A DNA stretch of 58,708 bases from an uncultured Collinsella sp. (GTDB lineage Bacteria > Actinomycetota > Coriobacteriia > Coriobacteriales > Coriobacteriaceae). The notes under the pieces were generated by a model. The model searched no databases and was not told the origin of the DNA. It saw nothing but the letters and a program-made list of their open reading frames with translations. This document shows positions 7,676 to 15,756 of the stretch, one piece after another. The stretch lies in assembly GCA_900544875.1 (NCBI GenBank), contig UQWS01000013.1, positions 1 to 58,708 on the forward strand, read 5' to 3'. Made by a program: the position numbers and the translations under genes. Within the stretch, counting starts at the first letter, position 1. Every line of letters begins with the position of its first letter.

Positions 7676-9115
7676 ATGTCCGTTAACCCTGCTAGCGTCA
7701 CTAACCCGCCCGCGCAGTTTCCCGAGGGCTTTGTCTTTGGCGGCGCCACTGCTGCCTACCAGGTAGAGGGCGAGACCCGCACTCACGGTAAGGGCAAGGT
7801 TGCCTGGGACGACTTCCTGGAGGCCCAGGGGCGCTTTTCCCCCGATCCCGCTTCGGACTTCTACAACCAGTACCCCGTCGACCTGAAGCTGTGCGAGGAG
7901 TTCGGCATCAACGGCATCCGCCTCTCCATCGCCTGGAGCCGCATCTTCCCCAACGGCACCGGTGAGATTAACCCCGAGGGCGTCCAGTTCTATCACGACC
8001 TTTTCGCCGAATGTCACAAGCACCACGTTGAGCCGTTTGTCACGCTGCATCACTTCGATACGCCGCTGTCCCTCTTTGAGAAGGGCGACTTCCTCAACCG
8101 CGAGACCATCGACGCCTTTGTGGACTTTGCCACCTTCTGCTTTAAGGAGTACGCCGACCAGGTGACCTACTGGTTCACCTTTAATGAGATCTGGGCCGAT
8201 GCCTCCAACACCTACATCGAGGGCACTTTCCCCGGTGGCGTCAAGGCACATCTTGCCGAAGCCTTCCAGTGCGAGCACAACATGATGCTCGCCCACGCCA
8301 AGGCCGTGCTGGCCTTCCACAACGGCGGCTTTAAGGGCAAGATCGGGGTCATTCAGTCGCTGGAGTTTAAGTATCCGCTCAACGAGAACGACCCCGCCGA
8401 CATCAAAGCCGCTAATAACGAGCACGTGTTGCAGAACCAGTTCTTGCTCGACGCCACTTTCCGCGGCGACTACGCGCCTGACACCTTGGAGTGCGCCAAC
8501 CGCCTGGCTGCCGTCTCGGGCGGCACCATCGAGATTCTGGACGAGGACCTCGAGATTATGCGCGAGGCCGCGCTCTACAACGACTACCTGGGCGTTAACA
8601 ACTATCAGTGCCGTTTTTTGAAGGCTTACGATGGCGAGAACGACCTGCACCACAACGGTACGGGCGAGAAGGGCACCGGCCGCTGGCGCGTTAAGGGTAT
8701 TGGCGAGCATGTAAACAAGCCTGGCATCCCCACCACCGACTGGGACTGGATCATCTATCCCGAGGGCCTGTTCGATCTGCTCGTCTACATTAAGCAGCGC
8801 TACCCCAACTATAAGCAGATCTTCATTACAGAAAACGGCATGGGCTACAAGGATCCCTACAAAGACGGCTTTGTGGACGACCAGCCGCGCATCGACTACA
8901 TCGAGCAGCACCTGCGTTGGCTGCTCAAGGCTATGGAGGTGGGCGTCAACGTGGGCGGCTACTTCCTGTGGAGCCTGCAGGACCAGTTCTCCTGGACCAA
9001 CGGATACAACAAGCGCTATGGCTTCTTCTACGTTGACTTTGAAACCCAGAAGCGCACGCCCAAGGCAAGCGCCTACTGGTACAAGCACGTAGCGCAGACC
9101 CGTCGTCTGGACTAG
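7676..9115 (+). CDS. lacG: 6-phospho-beta-galactosidase (GH1), copy 1
   Basis: A 479-residue GH1 enzyme hydrolysing phosphorylated beta-galactosides such as lactose 6-phosphate to galactose 6-phosphate and the aglycone. The acid/base is Glu171 (FTFNE) and the nucleophile Glu386 (ITENG). The 6-phosphate pocket residues known from lactococcal LacG (Ser428, Trp429, Lys435, Tyr437) are matched by Ser439, Trp440, Lys446 and Tyr448 in FSWTNGYNKRYG. The Trp favours galacto over gluco substrates. Overall it closely resembles Gram-positive LacG. It is the second gene of cassette 1; its ribosome-binding site is weak. Confidence 0.92.
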   Translation: MSVNPASVTNPPAQFPEGFVFGGATAAYQVEGETRTHGKGKVAWDDFLEAQGRFSPDPASDFYNQYPVDLKLCEEFGINGIRLSIAWSRIFPNGTGEINPEGVQFYHDLFAECHKHHVEPFVTLHHFDTPLSLFEKGDFLNRETIDAFVDFATFCFKEYADQVTYWFTFNEIWADASNTYIEGTFPGGVKAHLAEAFQCEHNMMLAHAKAVLAFHNGGFKGKIGVIQSLEFKYPLNENDPADIKAANNEHVLQNQFLLDATFRGDYAPDTLECANRLAAVSGGTIEILDEDLEIMREAALYNDYLGVNNYQCRFLKAYDGENDLHHNGTGEKGTGRWRVKGIGEHVNKPGIPTTDWDWIIYPEGLFDLLVYIKQRYPNYKQIFITENGMGYKDPYKDGFVDDQPRIDYIEQHLRWLLKAMEVGVNVGGYFLWSLQDQFSWTNGYNKRYGFFYVDFETQKRTPKASAYWYKHVAQTRRLD

Positions 9116-9161
9116 CGGCTTGCGGGGTTACCCGCCCACATAACCTGTCCCCATTTCTCAG

Positions 9162-9204
9162 CCGGGGGTGGCACGTCACACGGCGCGCCGCCCCCGGTCT
9201 TTTT
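9162..9204 (+). terminator. Intrinsic terminator of cassette 1
   Basis: CCGGGGGTGGC pairs with GCCGCCCCCGG and is followed by TCTTTTT. It lies about 50 bp after the lacG1 stop. Confidence 0.85.
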
Positions 9205-9220
9205 GGGCGGTTCGGGGTCC

Positions 9221-9366
9221 GTTTGTCTCAATCTGTAACATCTAGCCGAGTTTTTGGGTCCTAGCTGTTACAGATTGAGACGAACAGGATTGCTCTTTCC
9301 GAAGAATCTAAATCTGTAACACGTAGCCCGCTTTTGACCGTCTACCTGTTACAAATCGAGACAAAC
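9221..9366. repeat. Palindromic repeat array, 2 units (end of cassette 1)
   Basis: Unit 1 (9221-9285, 65 bp) starts GTTTGTCTCAATCTGTAACA and ends with its near reverse complement TGTTACAGATTGAGACGAAC; the centre reads TAGCCGAGTTTTTGGGTCC. Unit 2 (about 9305-9366) is a diverged copy with centre TAGCCCGCTTTTGACCGTC. The same family recurs at 14231-14456 and 19130-19269. Confidence 0.85.
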
Positions 9367-9376
9367 GGAGTAGGAC

Positions 9377-10405
9377 CTAACCCCGTATGTCCCTAACAGT
9401 CGAGCGTTCGACCAGCGTACTCGGCACATGAATCGCCTCGATAGACGAGCTCTCTCCAATCGCCGCCTCAAACGCAAGCTTACCGACACCGCGCAAATCA
9501 AATCGCAGCGTCGTCAGTCGATTGTGAGGAACAAGTCCCTCGAGTGCGTCGTCGATACCAACCACGCTCACGTCGTCGGGCACGGACAGGCCCGCGTTCT
9601 CGAGCGCGGCGATAACGCCCAGCGCCATCTGGTCATTTGCCGCAAGCACGGCAGTCGGCGCCTGCGACCCGCCGGCAAGCACCTCGGCCGCAATCCGCTC
9701 GCCCATGGCGTACCCACTGTCCGCACTCCAATCGCCACGCAGCATCGGAGCGGCATCGACATGAGCACGACCCAGCGTATCGCGCCAACCGGCCTCACGA
9801 AAACGCGAGGAAATCGAGTTTTCCGGACCCGCCACAAACCGCATATTCGAGTGACCATGTTCCAGCAGATAATTGGTCAACAGCTCGCACGAACCATACT
9901 GGTCGGAGTCGATCGTCGTGCAGCGCGGATGCGCATACATGGACAGGATGACCGTTCGCACTCCCGGCTGGGGAACAAACTCCTCAAAATCGGGAGCCAT
10001 GCGGTTCATGTTGAGAATCATGCCGTCGACGGGTCGCTCGACCATGCGGCGCGAGGCATCGGCAAGTGTATAGGGCTTGTCGCCGCCCATCTCGATCATA
10101 GTGACGGCAAAATCGTGCTCGCGCGCCGCTTGCATGATACCCTCGAGCGTCGCCAGGTTACCGACACGTGTGATGTTGTACATGCACAGGCCAATAGAAC
10201 GATACGACCCGCCGCGCAACGCCGCTCCAGCAAAATTGGGACGAAAGCCCAGCTCTTCCATGGCGGCCAGCACACGCTTGCGCGTCTTTTCCGTCACGTT
10301 GGGCATACCGTTGACCACGCGAGACACAGTCTGGCGGCTCACGCCAGCGAGCGCCGCAACCTCTGCCGCGCTCGCCGAATGACCATTCCTTGTCTGCTGA
10401 GCCAT
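9377..10405 (-). CDS. LacI-family repressor of lac cassette 2
   Basis: A LacI/GalR regulator of about 342 residues. The helix-turn-helix is AAEVAALAGVSRQTVSRVV, followed by the hinge ELGFRPNFAGAALR and a ligand-binding domain. It is similar to the repressors of cassettes 1 and 3. I give ATG 10405 (MAQQTRNGH); a GTG at 10414 has better ribosome-binding-site spacing (CAGG plus 5), and an in-frame ATG at 10462 lacks one. It is divergent from lacG2. Three copies of a TAACGTGCTCAT-type site flank it, one 61 bp upstream of its start, implying autoregulation as well as repression of lacG2-lacE2. Confidence 0.86.
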   Translation of the reverse strand: MAQQTRNGHSASAAEVAALAGVSRQTVSRVVNGMPNVTEKTRKRVLAAMEELGFRPNFAGAALRGGSYRSIGLCMYNITRVGNLATLEGIMQAAREHDFAVTMIEMGGDKPYTLADASRRMVERPVDGMILNMNRMAPDFEEFVPQPGVRTVILSMYAHPRCTTIDSDQYGSCELLTNYLLEHGHSNMRFVAGPENSISSRFREAGWRDTLGRAHVDAAPMLRGDWSADSGYAMGERIAAEVLAGGSQAPTAVLAANDQMALGVIAALENAGLSVPDDVSVVGIDDALEGLVPHNRLTTLRFDLRGVGKLAFEAAIGESSSIEAIHVPSTLVERSTVRDIRG

Positions 10406-10465
10406 GCCTTCCACGCTAACCTGCTTCCCAACTATTCCCCGCGCCCATGGCGCATCGTACATACA

Positions 10466-10481
10466 TCGATAACGTGCTCAT
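10466..10481. promoter_or_regulatory. LacI-type operator, cassette 2, regulator-proximal
   Basis: TCGATAACGTGCTCAT shares the 12-base TAACGTGCTCAT with the site at 10598-10613. Its position just upstream of the cassette-2 regulator suggests autoregulation. Confidence 0.5.
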
Positions 10482-10597
10482 GATACCCGAGCCATATACC
10501 ACAACATGAAAACTTCTGTCAATCAAAACCGCTTACCGAACAAATACAACCGTTCGCAGCTGTTTGAAGTTGTTTTGTTTCTATACATCCCAGCCGG

Positions 10598-10635
10598 ATG
10601 TTAACGTGCTCATTGTCAAATGTTCACGTGCTCAT
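10598..10635. promoter_or_regulatory. Tandem LacI-type operators, cassette 2
   Basis: ATGTTAACGTGCTCAT (10598-10613) and ATGTTCACGTGCTCAT (10620-10635) are 22 bp apart, two helical turns, on one face of the DNA. Their half-sites (ATGTTAAC and ATGAGCAC) differ from those of cassettes 1 and 3. They lie about 120-160 bp before lacG2. Confidence 0.65.
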
Positions 10636-10755
10636 TTTGGTTCTAATCATTTTAAGATAGTGTTTATCGGGCTTTTTCACCGCTGAACGCTAACCAGGGA
10701 GCCTCCTGAGCGCAAACGCACAATATCGAACAGCGAGACGAGAGGGTGTATGCAT

Positions 10756-12198
10756 ATGTCTTTGCTAAACCGCGTACAGCAGCTGCCGAAGGGCTTTGTT
10801 TGGGGCGCCGCAACCGCCGCGTACCAAACGGAAGGTTCCACGAAGGTGGCAGGCAAGGGTAAGACCATGTGGGACGATTACCTTGTCGCCCAGGGTCGCT
10901 TTTTGCCCGACCCGGCCAGTGATTTCTACAACCGCTACGAGGAGGATATCCGCCTTTCTGCCGAGCATGGACTCAACGCCATCCGTGTGTCCATCGCCTG
11001 GACCCGCATCTTCCCCAACGGCGACGATGCCGAGCCCCTCGCCGAGGGCGTTAAGCACTACCACGAGCTGTTCGCCTGCTGCAAAAAGTATGGCGTCGAG
11101 CCCTATGTGTCCCTGCATCACTTTGACTCCCCCGCCGCCCTGTTCAACCAGGGCGACTGGCTCAACCGCAAGACCGTCGACGCCTATGTGCGCTATGCCG
11201 AGTTCTGCTTCCGCGAGTTCCGCGAGGTCAAGAATTGGTTCACCATCAACGAGCTCATCAGCCTCTCGCACTCCCAATACATCCAAGGCAACTTCCCGCC
11301 CAACCATCACTTTGATGTGACGAGCGGCATCCAGAGCCAGCACAACGAGCTCGTTGCCCACGCCCGCGCCGTCAACCTGTATAAGGATCTTGACGAGACC
11401 GAGCACCTGGGCGGACGCATTGGCATGGTCAACGTCCTGACGCCGGCATATCCTGCCACAGACTCGCCCGCCGACCAGCACGCCGCCGACCTGTACAACG
11501 CCTTCTACACCGACTTCATCATGGACGGCGCCTTCCTGGGTCACTACTCCGCGCGCACCCTCTCACTCATCAACGAGATTCTGCGTGCCAACAACGCCAC
11601 GCTTACGGTTGAGGACAGCGACATGGAGGAGCTCGCCAAGGCGGCGCCCCGCAACGATATGTTCGGCCTCAACTACTATCAGTCGGCGTTTATCGCCGCC
11701 TACGATGGCGAGTCCACCAACAGCTTTAACGGCACCGGAGACAAGGGCACCTCGTGCTTTAAGTTTAAGGGCGTCGGGCAGCAGGTCGATATGCCGGGTA
11801 TCCCCACCACCGACTGGGATTGGCTCATCTACCCGCAAGGCCTCTACGACACGCTCAAGCACATCAGCGCCACCTATCCCAACCTCCCCGTCATCTATAT
11901 CACCGAAAACGGCCTGGGCCACAAGGACCCCGAGCCCGACGCAAACGGCATCGTCGCCGATCCCGAGCGCATCGACTTTGTCGACCAGCACATGGAGAAG
12001 GTGCTCCGGGCGCGCGCCGAGGGCGTCGACGTCCAGGGCTACTTTATCTGGAGCCTGCAGGACCAGTTCTCGTGGGCCAACGGCTATAACAAGCGCTACG
12101 GCCTGTTCTACATCGACTTCGACACGCAAAAACGCTACATCAAGCAGTCGGCACTCTGGTACAAGGAGCTCGCCGACACTATGGCGGACGCGCAGTAG
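10756..12198 (+). CDS. lacG: 6-phospho-beta-galactosidase (GH1), copy 2
   Basis: A 480-residue GH1 6-phospho-beta-glycosidase. The acid/base is Glu166 (FTINE) and the nucleophile Glu384 (ITENG). The phosphate pocket Ser439, Trp440, Lys446, Tyr448 (FSWANGYNKRYG) again has the galacto-type Trp. It is the most diverged of the three LacG copies, for example at GDDAEPLAEGVKHYHE and YLVAQGRFLPDP. In this cassette the order is lacG then lacE, the reverse of cassettes 1 and 3. I chose ATG 10756 over 10750 because GAGAGGG is nine bases away rather than three. The different aglycone-side residues may mean a different galactoside. Confidence 0.9.
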   Translation: MSLLNRVQQLPKGFVWGAATAAYQTEGSTKVAGKGKTMWDDYLVAQGRFLPDPASDFYNRYEEDIRLSAEHGLNAIRVSIAWTRIFPNGDDAEPLAEGVKHYHELFACCKKYGVEPYVSLHHFDSPAALFNQGDWLNRKTVDAYVRYAEFCFREFREVKNWFTINELISLSHSQYIQGNFPPNHHFDVTSGIQSQHNELVAHARAVNLYKDLDETEHLGGRIGMVNVLTPAYPATDSPADQHAADLYNAFYTDFIMDGAFLGHYSARTLSLINEILRANNATLTVEDSDMEELAKAAPRNDMFGLNYYQSAFIAAYDGESTNSFNGTGDKGTSCFKFKGVGQQVDMPGIPTTDWDWLIYPQGLYDTLKHISATYPNLPVIYITENGLGHKDPEPDANGIVADPERIDFVDQHMEKVLRARAEGVDVQGYFIWSLQDQFSWANGYNKRYGLFYIDFDTQKRYIKQSALWYKELADTMADAQ

Positions 12199-12219
12199 CG
12201 CATCGCCTCGCTTTCCCCC

Positions 12220-12266
12220 GAGAGGGGAGCGGCCCTATGCGATACAAACCCAGCCGCTCCCCTCTC
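12220..12266 (+). other. Intercistronic hairpin lacG2-lacE2
   Basis: A perfect 14-bp stem (12220-12233 with 12253-12266, GAGAGGGGAGCGGC and its complement) encloses a 19-base loop with no following T-tract. It is more likely a processing or mRNA-stability element than a full terminator, because lacE2 has no obvious separate promoter. Confidence 0.55.
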
Positions 12267-12374
12267 TCCCCCTGGGACCGACCCCGCCTGCACCCGGGCT
12301 TTTAGCAAGCGGGAGACCATATAGGTTTTCAACGTCCATGCCATTAAGATTTCATGCAAAGAGGAGCGTGAACT

Positions 12375-14135
12375 ATGGAATCGATCGTTAAGTTCTTGGA
12401 GAAAGGTCAGCCGTACTTCGACAAGGTCTCTAAGAACATCTACCTTCAGGCCATTAAAGACGGCTTTTTGGCAGCAATGCCCATCATCCTGTCTTCTTCT
12501 GTCTTCCTGCTTATTTCGACCCTGCCGGGCGTTGTCGCCACGGTCGGCGGCTTTACGCTGCCCGACTGGTGGAACGTCGACGTCGTGAACTTCTGCAACA
12601 AGGTTTACAACTTCACGATGGGCGTCGTGGGCATCATGGTCGCCGGCACCACCGCAAGCGCGCTGACCGGCTCCAAGAACCGCCGCATGCCTGCCGGCAA
12701 GGCCATCAACGCCACGAGCACCATGGTCGCCGCCATGTGCGCTATGCTCATCTTGGCCGTTACCCAGACGAGTGCCAAGATCGACGGCGCCGATGTCTCG
12801 GTGTTCTTTACCGACAACATGGGCACCAAGGGCCTACTGAGCTCCTTTGTCGCCGCATTTGCCACGGTCAACATCTATGCCTTCTGCATTAAGCGAGACA
12901 TCACCATCAAGCTGCCCAAAGAAGTCCCCGGCGCCATCGCCCAGAACTTCCGCGACATCTTCGCCTTCAGCTTCTCCATCCTGTTTGTCGCCGTCATCGA
13001 CGTTATCTGCCGCACCTGCTTGGCCGTCCCGTTTGCCAACGTCATCTCCACGCTGGTGAGCCCGCTGTTCGCCGCTGCCGATTCCTACGCCGGCCTCGCC
13101 CTCATCTGGTTCATGATCCCGCTGTTCTGGTTCATGGGCATCCACGGCCCCTCGGTCGTTAAGCCTGCCCTCAACGCCGCGCTGTTTGGCAACATCACCA
13201 CCAACCTCGCCACGCTGCAGGCCGGCGGTCACCCCGCCCTCGCCCTGACCGAGAACTTCGGTAACTACATCGGCGAACTCGGCGGCACCGGCGCCACGTT
13301 CATTGTCCCGATCATCTTCCTGCTCTTTATGCGCTCCAAGCAGCTCAAGGCCGTCGGCAAAGCCTCTGTCGTACCCGTGATGTTCGCCGTCAACGAGCCG
13401 CTGCTGTTCGCCGCGCCCATCATCCTCAACCCGTACTTCCTGATCCCGTTCCTGTTTGCCCCCGTGGCCAACGTCCTCATTGGTAAGTTCTTCATCGACT
13501 TTTTGGGCATGAACGGTTTTATCTATGCCATGCCGTGGGCACTCCCCGGACCGATCGGCACCTTCATCGACACCAACTTCCAGCCGATCTCTCTGGTCCT
13601 GGTTGTCGTCCTGCTGGTCGTTGACTTCTTGATCTACTACCCGTTCTGCAAGGCCTACGACAACGTCCTGTGCAAGCAGGAGGCCGAGACCCTGGCCGAA
13701 GAAGAGGCCGAGGAGACCAAGGCCGTCAAGACCGCTGCCGCCCCCGCCGTTGAGGCTCCTATTGTCGAGACCGCTTCTGCCACCGAGGCCTCCGCAGCTC
13801 CGTCCGCCCTTAAGGGCAAGGATCTGAGGGTTCTGGTTCTGTGCGCTGGCGCCGGCACCTCTGCACTGCTCGCCAACGCGCTTAAGGAAGGCGCCGACGA
13901 GCTGGGCATCGACATTACCGCCAACGCCGGTGCCTACGGCAGCCACTACGCCATCATGGACCAGTACAACGTCATCGTCCTGGCTCCGCAGGTTCGCACC
14001 TATTACAACGAGATGAAGGCCGACACCGACCGCCTGGGCATCACGCTGCTGTCGCCCAAGGGCAAACAGTACATCGACCTCACTAAGGATCCCAAGGGTG
14101 CCGTCGCCTGGATCGAGGAAAACCTCGAGGCATAA
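12375..14135 (+). CDS. lacE: PTS lactose-type permease EIICB, copy 2
   Basis: A 586-residue membrane permease with an N-terminal EIIC domain (GIHGPSVVKP, NEPLLFAAPIILNP). A low-complexity Glu/Ala linker (about 435-480) joins it to the EIIB domain, whose phospho-cysteine is Cys490 in VLVLCAGAGTSALLAN. Its EIIB reads CAGAGTS like copy 3, not CQGGGTS like copy 1, so copies 2 and 3 look more closely related. Start ATG 12375 has GAGGAG eight bases upstream. It is the last gene of cassette 2 and ends at a strong terminator. It needs an external EIIA, presumably LacF. Confidence 0.93.
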   Translation: MESIVKFLEKGQPYFDKVSKNIYLQAIKDGFLAAMPIILSSSVFLLISTLPGVVATVGGFTLPDWWNVDVVNFCNKVYNFTMGVVGIMVAGTTASALTGSKNRRMPAGKAINATSTMVAAMCAMLILAVTQTSAKIDGADVSVFFTDNMGTKGLLSSFVAAFATVNIYAFCIKRDITIKLPKEVPGAIAQNFRDIFAFSFSILFVAVIDVICRTCLAVPFANVISTLVSPLFAAADSYAGLALIWFMIPLFWFMGIHGPSVVKPALNAALFGNITTNLATLQAGGHPALALTENFGNYIGELGGTGATFIVPIIFLLFMRSKQLKAVGKASVVPVMFAVNEPLLFAAPIILNPYFLIPFLFAPVANVLIGKFFIDFLGMNGFIYAMPWALPGPIGTFIDTNFQPISLVLVVVLLVVDFLIYYPFCKAYDNVLCKQEAETLAEEEAEETKAVKTAAAPAVEAPIVETASATEASAAPSALKGKDLRVLVLCAGAGTSALLANALKEGADELGIDITANAGAYGSHYAIMDQYNVIVLAPQVRTYYNEMKADTDRLGITLLSPKGKQYIDLTKDPKGAVAWIEENLEA

Positions 14136-14170
14136 GACGCTGACACCACCTGCCGCTCGCAGACAATAAA

Positions 14171-14207
14171 TGGCCCGTGCATCGATGTGTGATGCGCGGG
14201 CCATTTT
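14171..14207 (+). terminator. Intrinsic terminator of cassette 2
   Basis: TGGCCCGTGCATC pairs with GATGCGCGGGCCA (one mismatch) and is followed by TTTTGTTT. Confidence 0.85.
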
Positions 14208-14230
14208 GTTTAGACCGCACCCGTCCTCCT

Positions 14231-14456
14231 GTTCATCTCAATCTGTAACATCTAGCCGAGTTTTTCGGTCCAAGCTGTTACAGATTTAGACGAACGGGCG
14301 GCCCGGGCCGAACAATCTCGATTTGTAACATGTAGACCACTTTTGACCGTCTAGTTGTTACAGATCGAGACAAACGGAATAAGCTGGACCGAATTGTCTA
14401 AATCTGTAACATCTAGCTGAGATTTTCGGCCCTACCTATTACAGATTTAGACGAAC
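14231..14456. repeat. Palindromic repeat array, 3 units (end of cassette 2)
   Basis: Units at 14231-14295 (65 bp), about 14314-14375 and about 14392-14456 belong to the same family as 9221-9366. Outer arms read TCTCAATCTGTAACA or close variants, and centres read TAGCCGAGTTTTTCGGTCC or TAGACCACTTTTGACCGTC. They fill the gap between the converging ends of lacE2 and the cassette-3 regulator. Confidence 0.85.
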
Positions 14457-14469
14457 AGGCCGAGCACGT

Positions 14470-15528
14470 CTACGCCCGCAGGTCTTTCACGCTGGAACGC
14501 TCGACCAACACGCCCGAGACGAGCGTACGGCTTCTGGAACTCGGGGCTTCCAAACCCGCAACGACCTCGTTAAGCGCACGGACGCCCAGCTCGCGGTGGC
14601 GAAACTTCACCGACGTCAGAATCGAGTTGGGAATCGTCTTGTAGAGCTCATCGTCGAAGCCGATCACGGACACGTCGTCGGGCACACTGAGCCCTTTGTC
14701 ACGTAGAGCCACCATCACGCCGTTTGCCATGCAGTCGTTAGCAGCGAGGACCGCCGTGCAATCGGGTTTATCGGCAAGCACAAGGCCCGCGGCATAGCCG
14801 CTATCCGCATTCCAATCGCCTTGCAGAGGCTCGGGCGGCTCAATGCCACGCGCCTCGAGTGCCGCACGCCAACCTTTCATACGACACTGGCTCGACAGCG
14901 ACTCTTTCTTACCAGAGACGAAGTACACGTTCTTGTGCCCGCGATTTAAGAAGTACTCGCACGCCATGCGCGCGCCACCCTCTTGATCGTCACTGACGGT
15001 AGAGCAGGTAGGATGCTCCATCGGCGTGATAATCACCGTCTTGAGGTCCTTCGGTGCCTCAAAGGTATCAAAGTCATCGACCATCTGACGTAGGTTGAAG
15101 ATCATGCCATCAACAGGCAGCTGCGACATCCTGCGCGCTGCGTCGGCAAGGGTCATCTTCTCCCCTGCCCGCTTTTTGATCATCGTGAGCGCAAAGCCGC
15201 GTTCTTCGGCGGCATCGGCGATACCGTCAATCATGTCCACGGCGCCGCCCGACAAGTGGAACATCACCACGCCGATGCACCCGTAACGGCCCAACTTGAG
15301 TGAACGCGCGGCAAAGTTGGCTCGAAACCCGAGCGCCTCCATTGCCGAATGGACCTTATCGCGTGTCGACTCTCGCACGCTATCGGGCTCGTTGATCACG
15401 CGCGACACCGTCTTGAGAGAAACGCCCGCGGCAACTGCCACATCATTCATTGAGACATTTTTCTTGTCCATCGTTGCCACTACTTCTCCAGTCGGTTTTG
15501 CATCGCTTGTTTTTTTGCGTTCTAGCAT
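14470..15528 (-). CDS. LacI-family repressor of lac cassette 3
   Basis: A 352-residue LacI/GalR regulator with helix-turn-helix MNDVAVAAGVSLKTVSRVI, hinge ALGFRANFAARSLK and a sugar-binding-protein-like core. It carries an N-terminal extension of about 25 residues before the helix-turn-helix. ATG 15528 is supported by CAGG six bases upstream, although MDKKNVSMND at 15471 would give a standard-length protein. It is divergent from lacE3. A perfect 20-bp palindrome at 15634-15653 is its likely operator. Recognition-helix residues LKT distinguish it from the other two repressors. Confidence 0.88.
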   Translation of the reverse strand: MLERKKTSDAKPTGEVVATMDKKNVSMNDVAVAAGVSLKTVSRVINEPDSVRESTRDKVHSAMEALGFRANFAARSLKLGRYGCIGVVMFHLSGGAVDMIDGIADAAEERGFALTMIKKRAGEKMTLADAARRMSQLPVDGMIFNLRQMVDDFDTFEAPKDLKTVIITPMEHPTCSTVSDDQEGGARMACEYFLNRGHKNVYFVSGKKESLSSQCRMKGWRAALEARGIEPPEPLQGDWNADSGYAAGLVLADKPDCTAVLAANDCMANGVMVALRDKGLSVPDDVSVIGFDDELYKTIPNSILTSVKFRHRELGVRALNEVVAGLEAPSSRSRTLVSGVLVERSSVKDLRA

Positions 15529-15633
15529 ACACTACCTGCCCGACTGACAAATCAGCCGTTTATCGGACAATATCGACCGTTCACCCGTAAATCCTTGTTG
15601 CTCTTCCAAAAATGTCTTACGTTGTCATTAACG

Positions 15634-15653
15634 AAATGACAACGTTGTCATTT
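15634..15653. promoter_or_regulatory. LacI-type operator, cassette 3 (perfect palindrome)
   Basis: AAATGACAACGTTGTCATTT is a perfect 20-bp palindrome with a central CG. An overlapping arrangement just upstream (ACGTTGTCATT at 15619-15629, facing AAATGACAACG) suggests a second, partial site. It lies about 105 bp before lacE3. Confidence 0.7.
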
Positions 15654-15756
15654 CGCAATGCCTTCCTTAAGCAGGAAGGTTTCCGGGCAGTCCTGACCAT
15701 CCATCGACGACCAGTTCCATCCACATGCGTCGCGCATTAAGTAGCAAAGGAGCTCT

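Noticed and set aside
9221..14456. CRISPR array
   Set aside because: The repeats are only 2-3 imperfect palindromic units per site, with variable unit length and no constant repeat/unique spacer pattern or cas genes.
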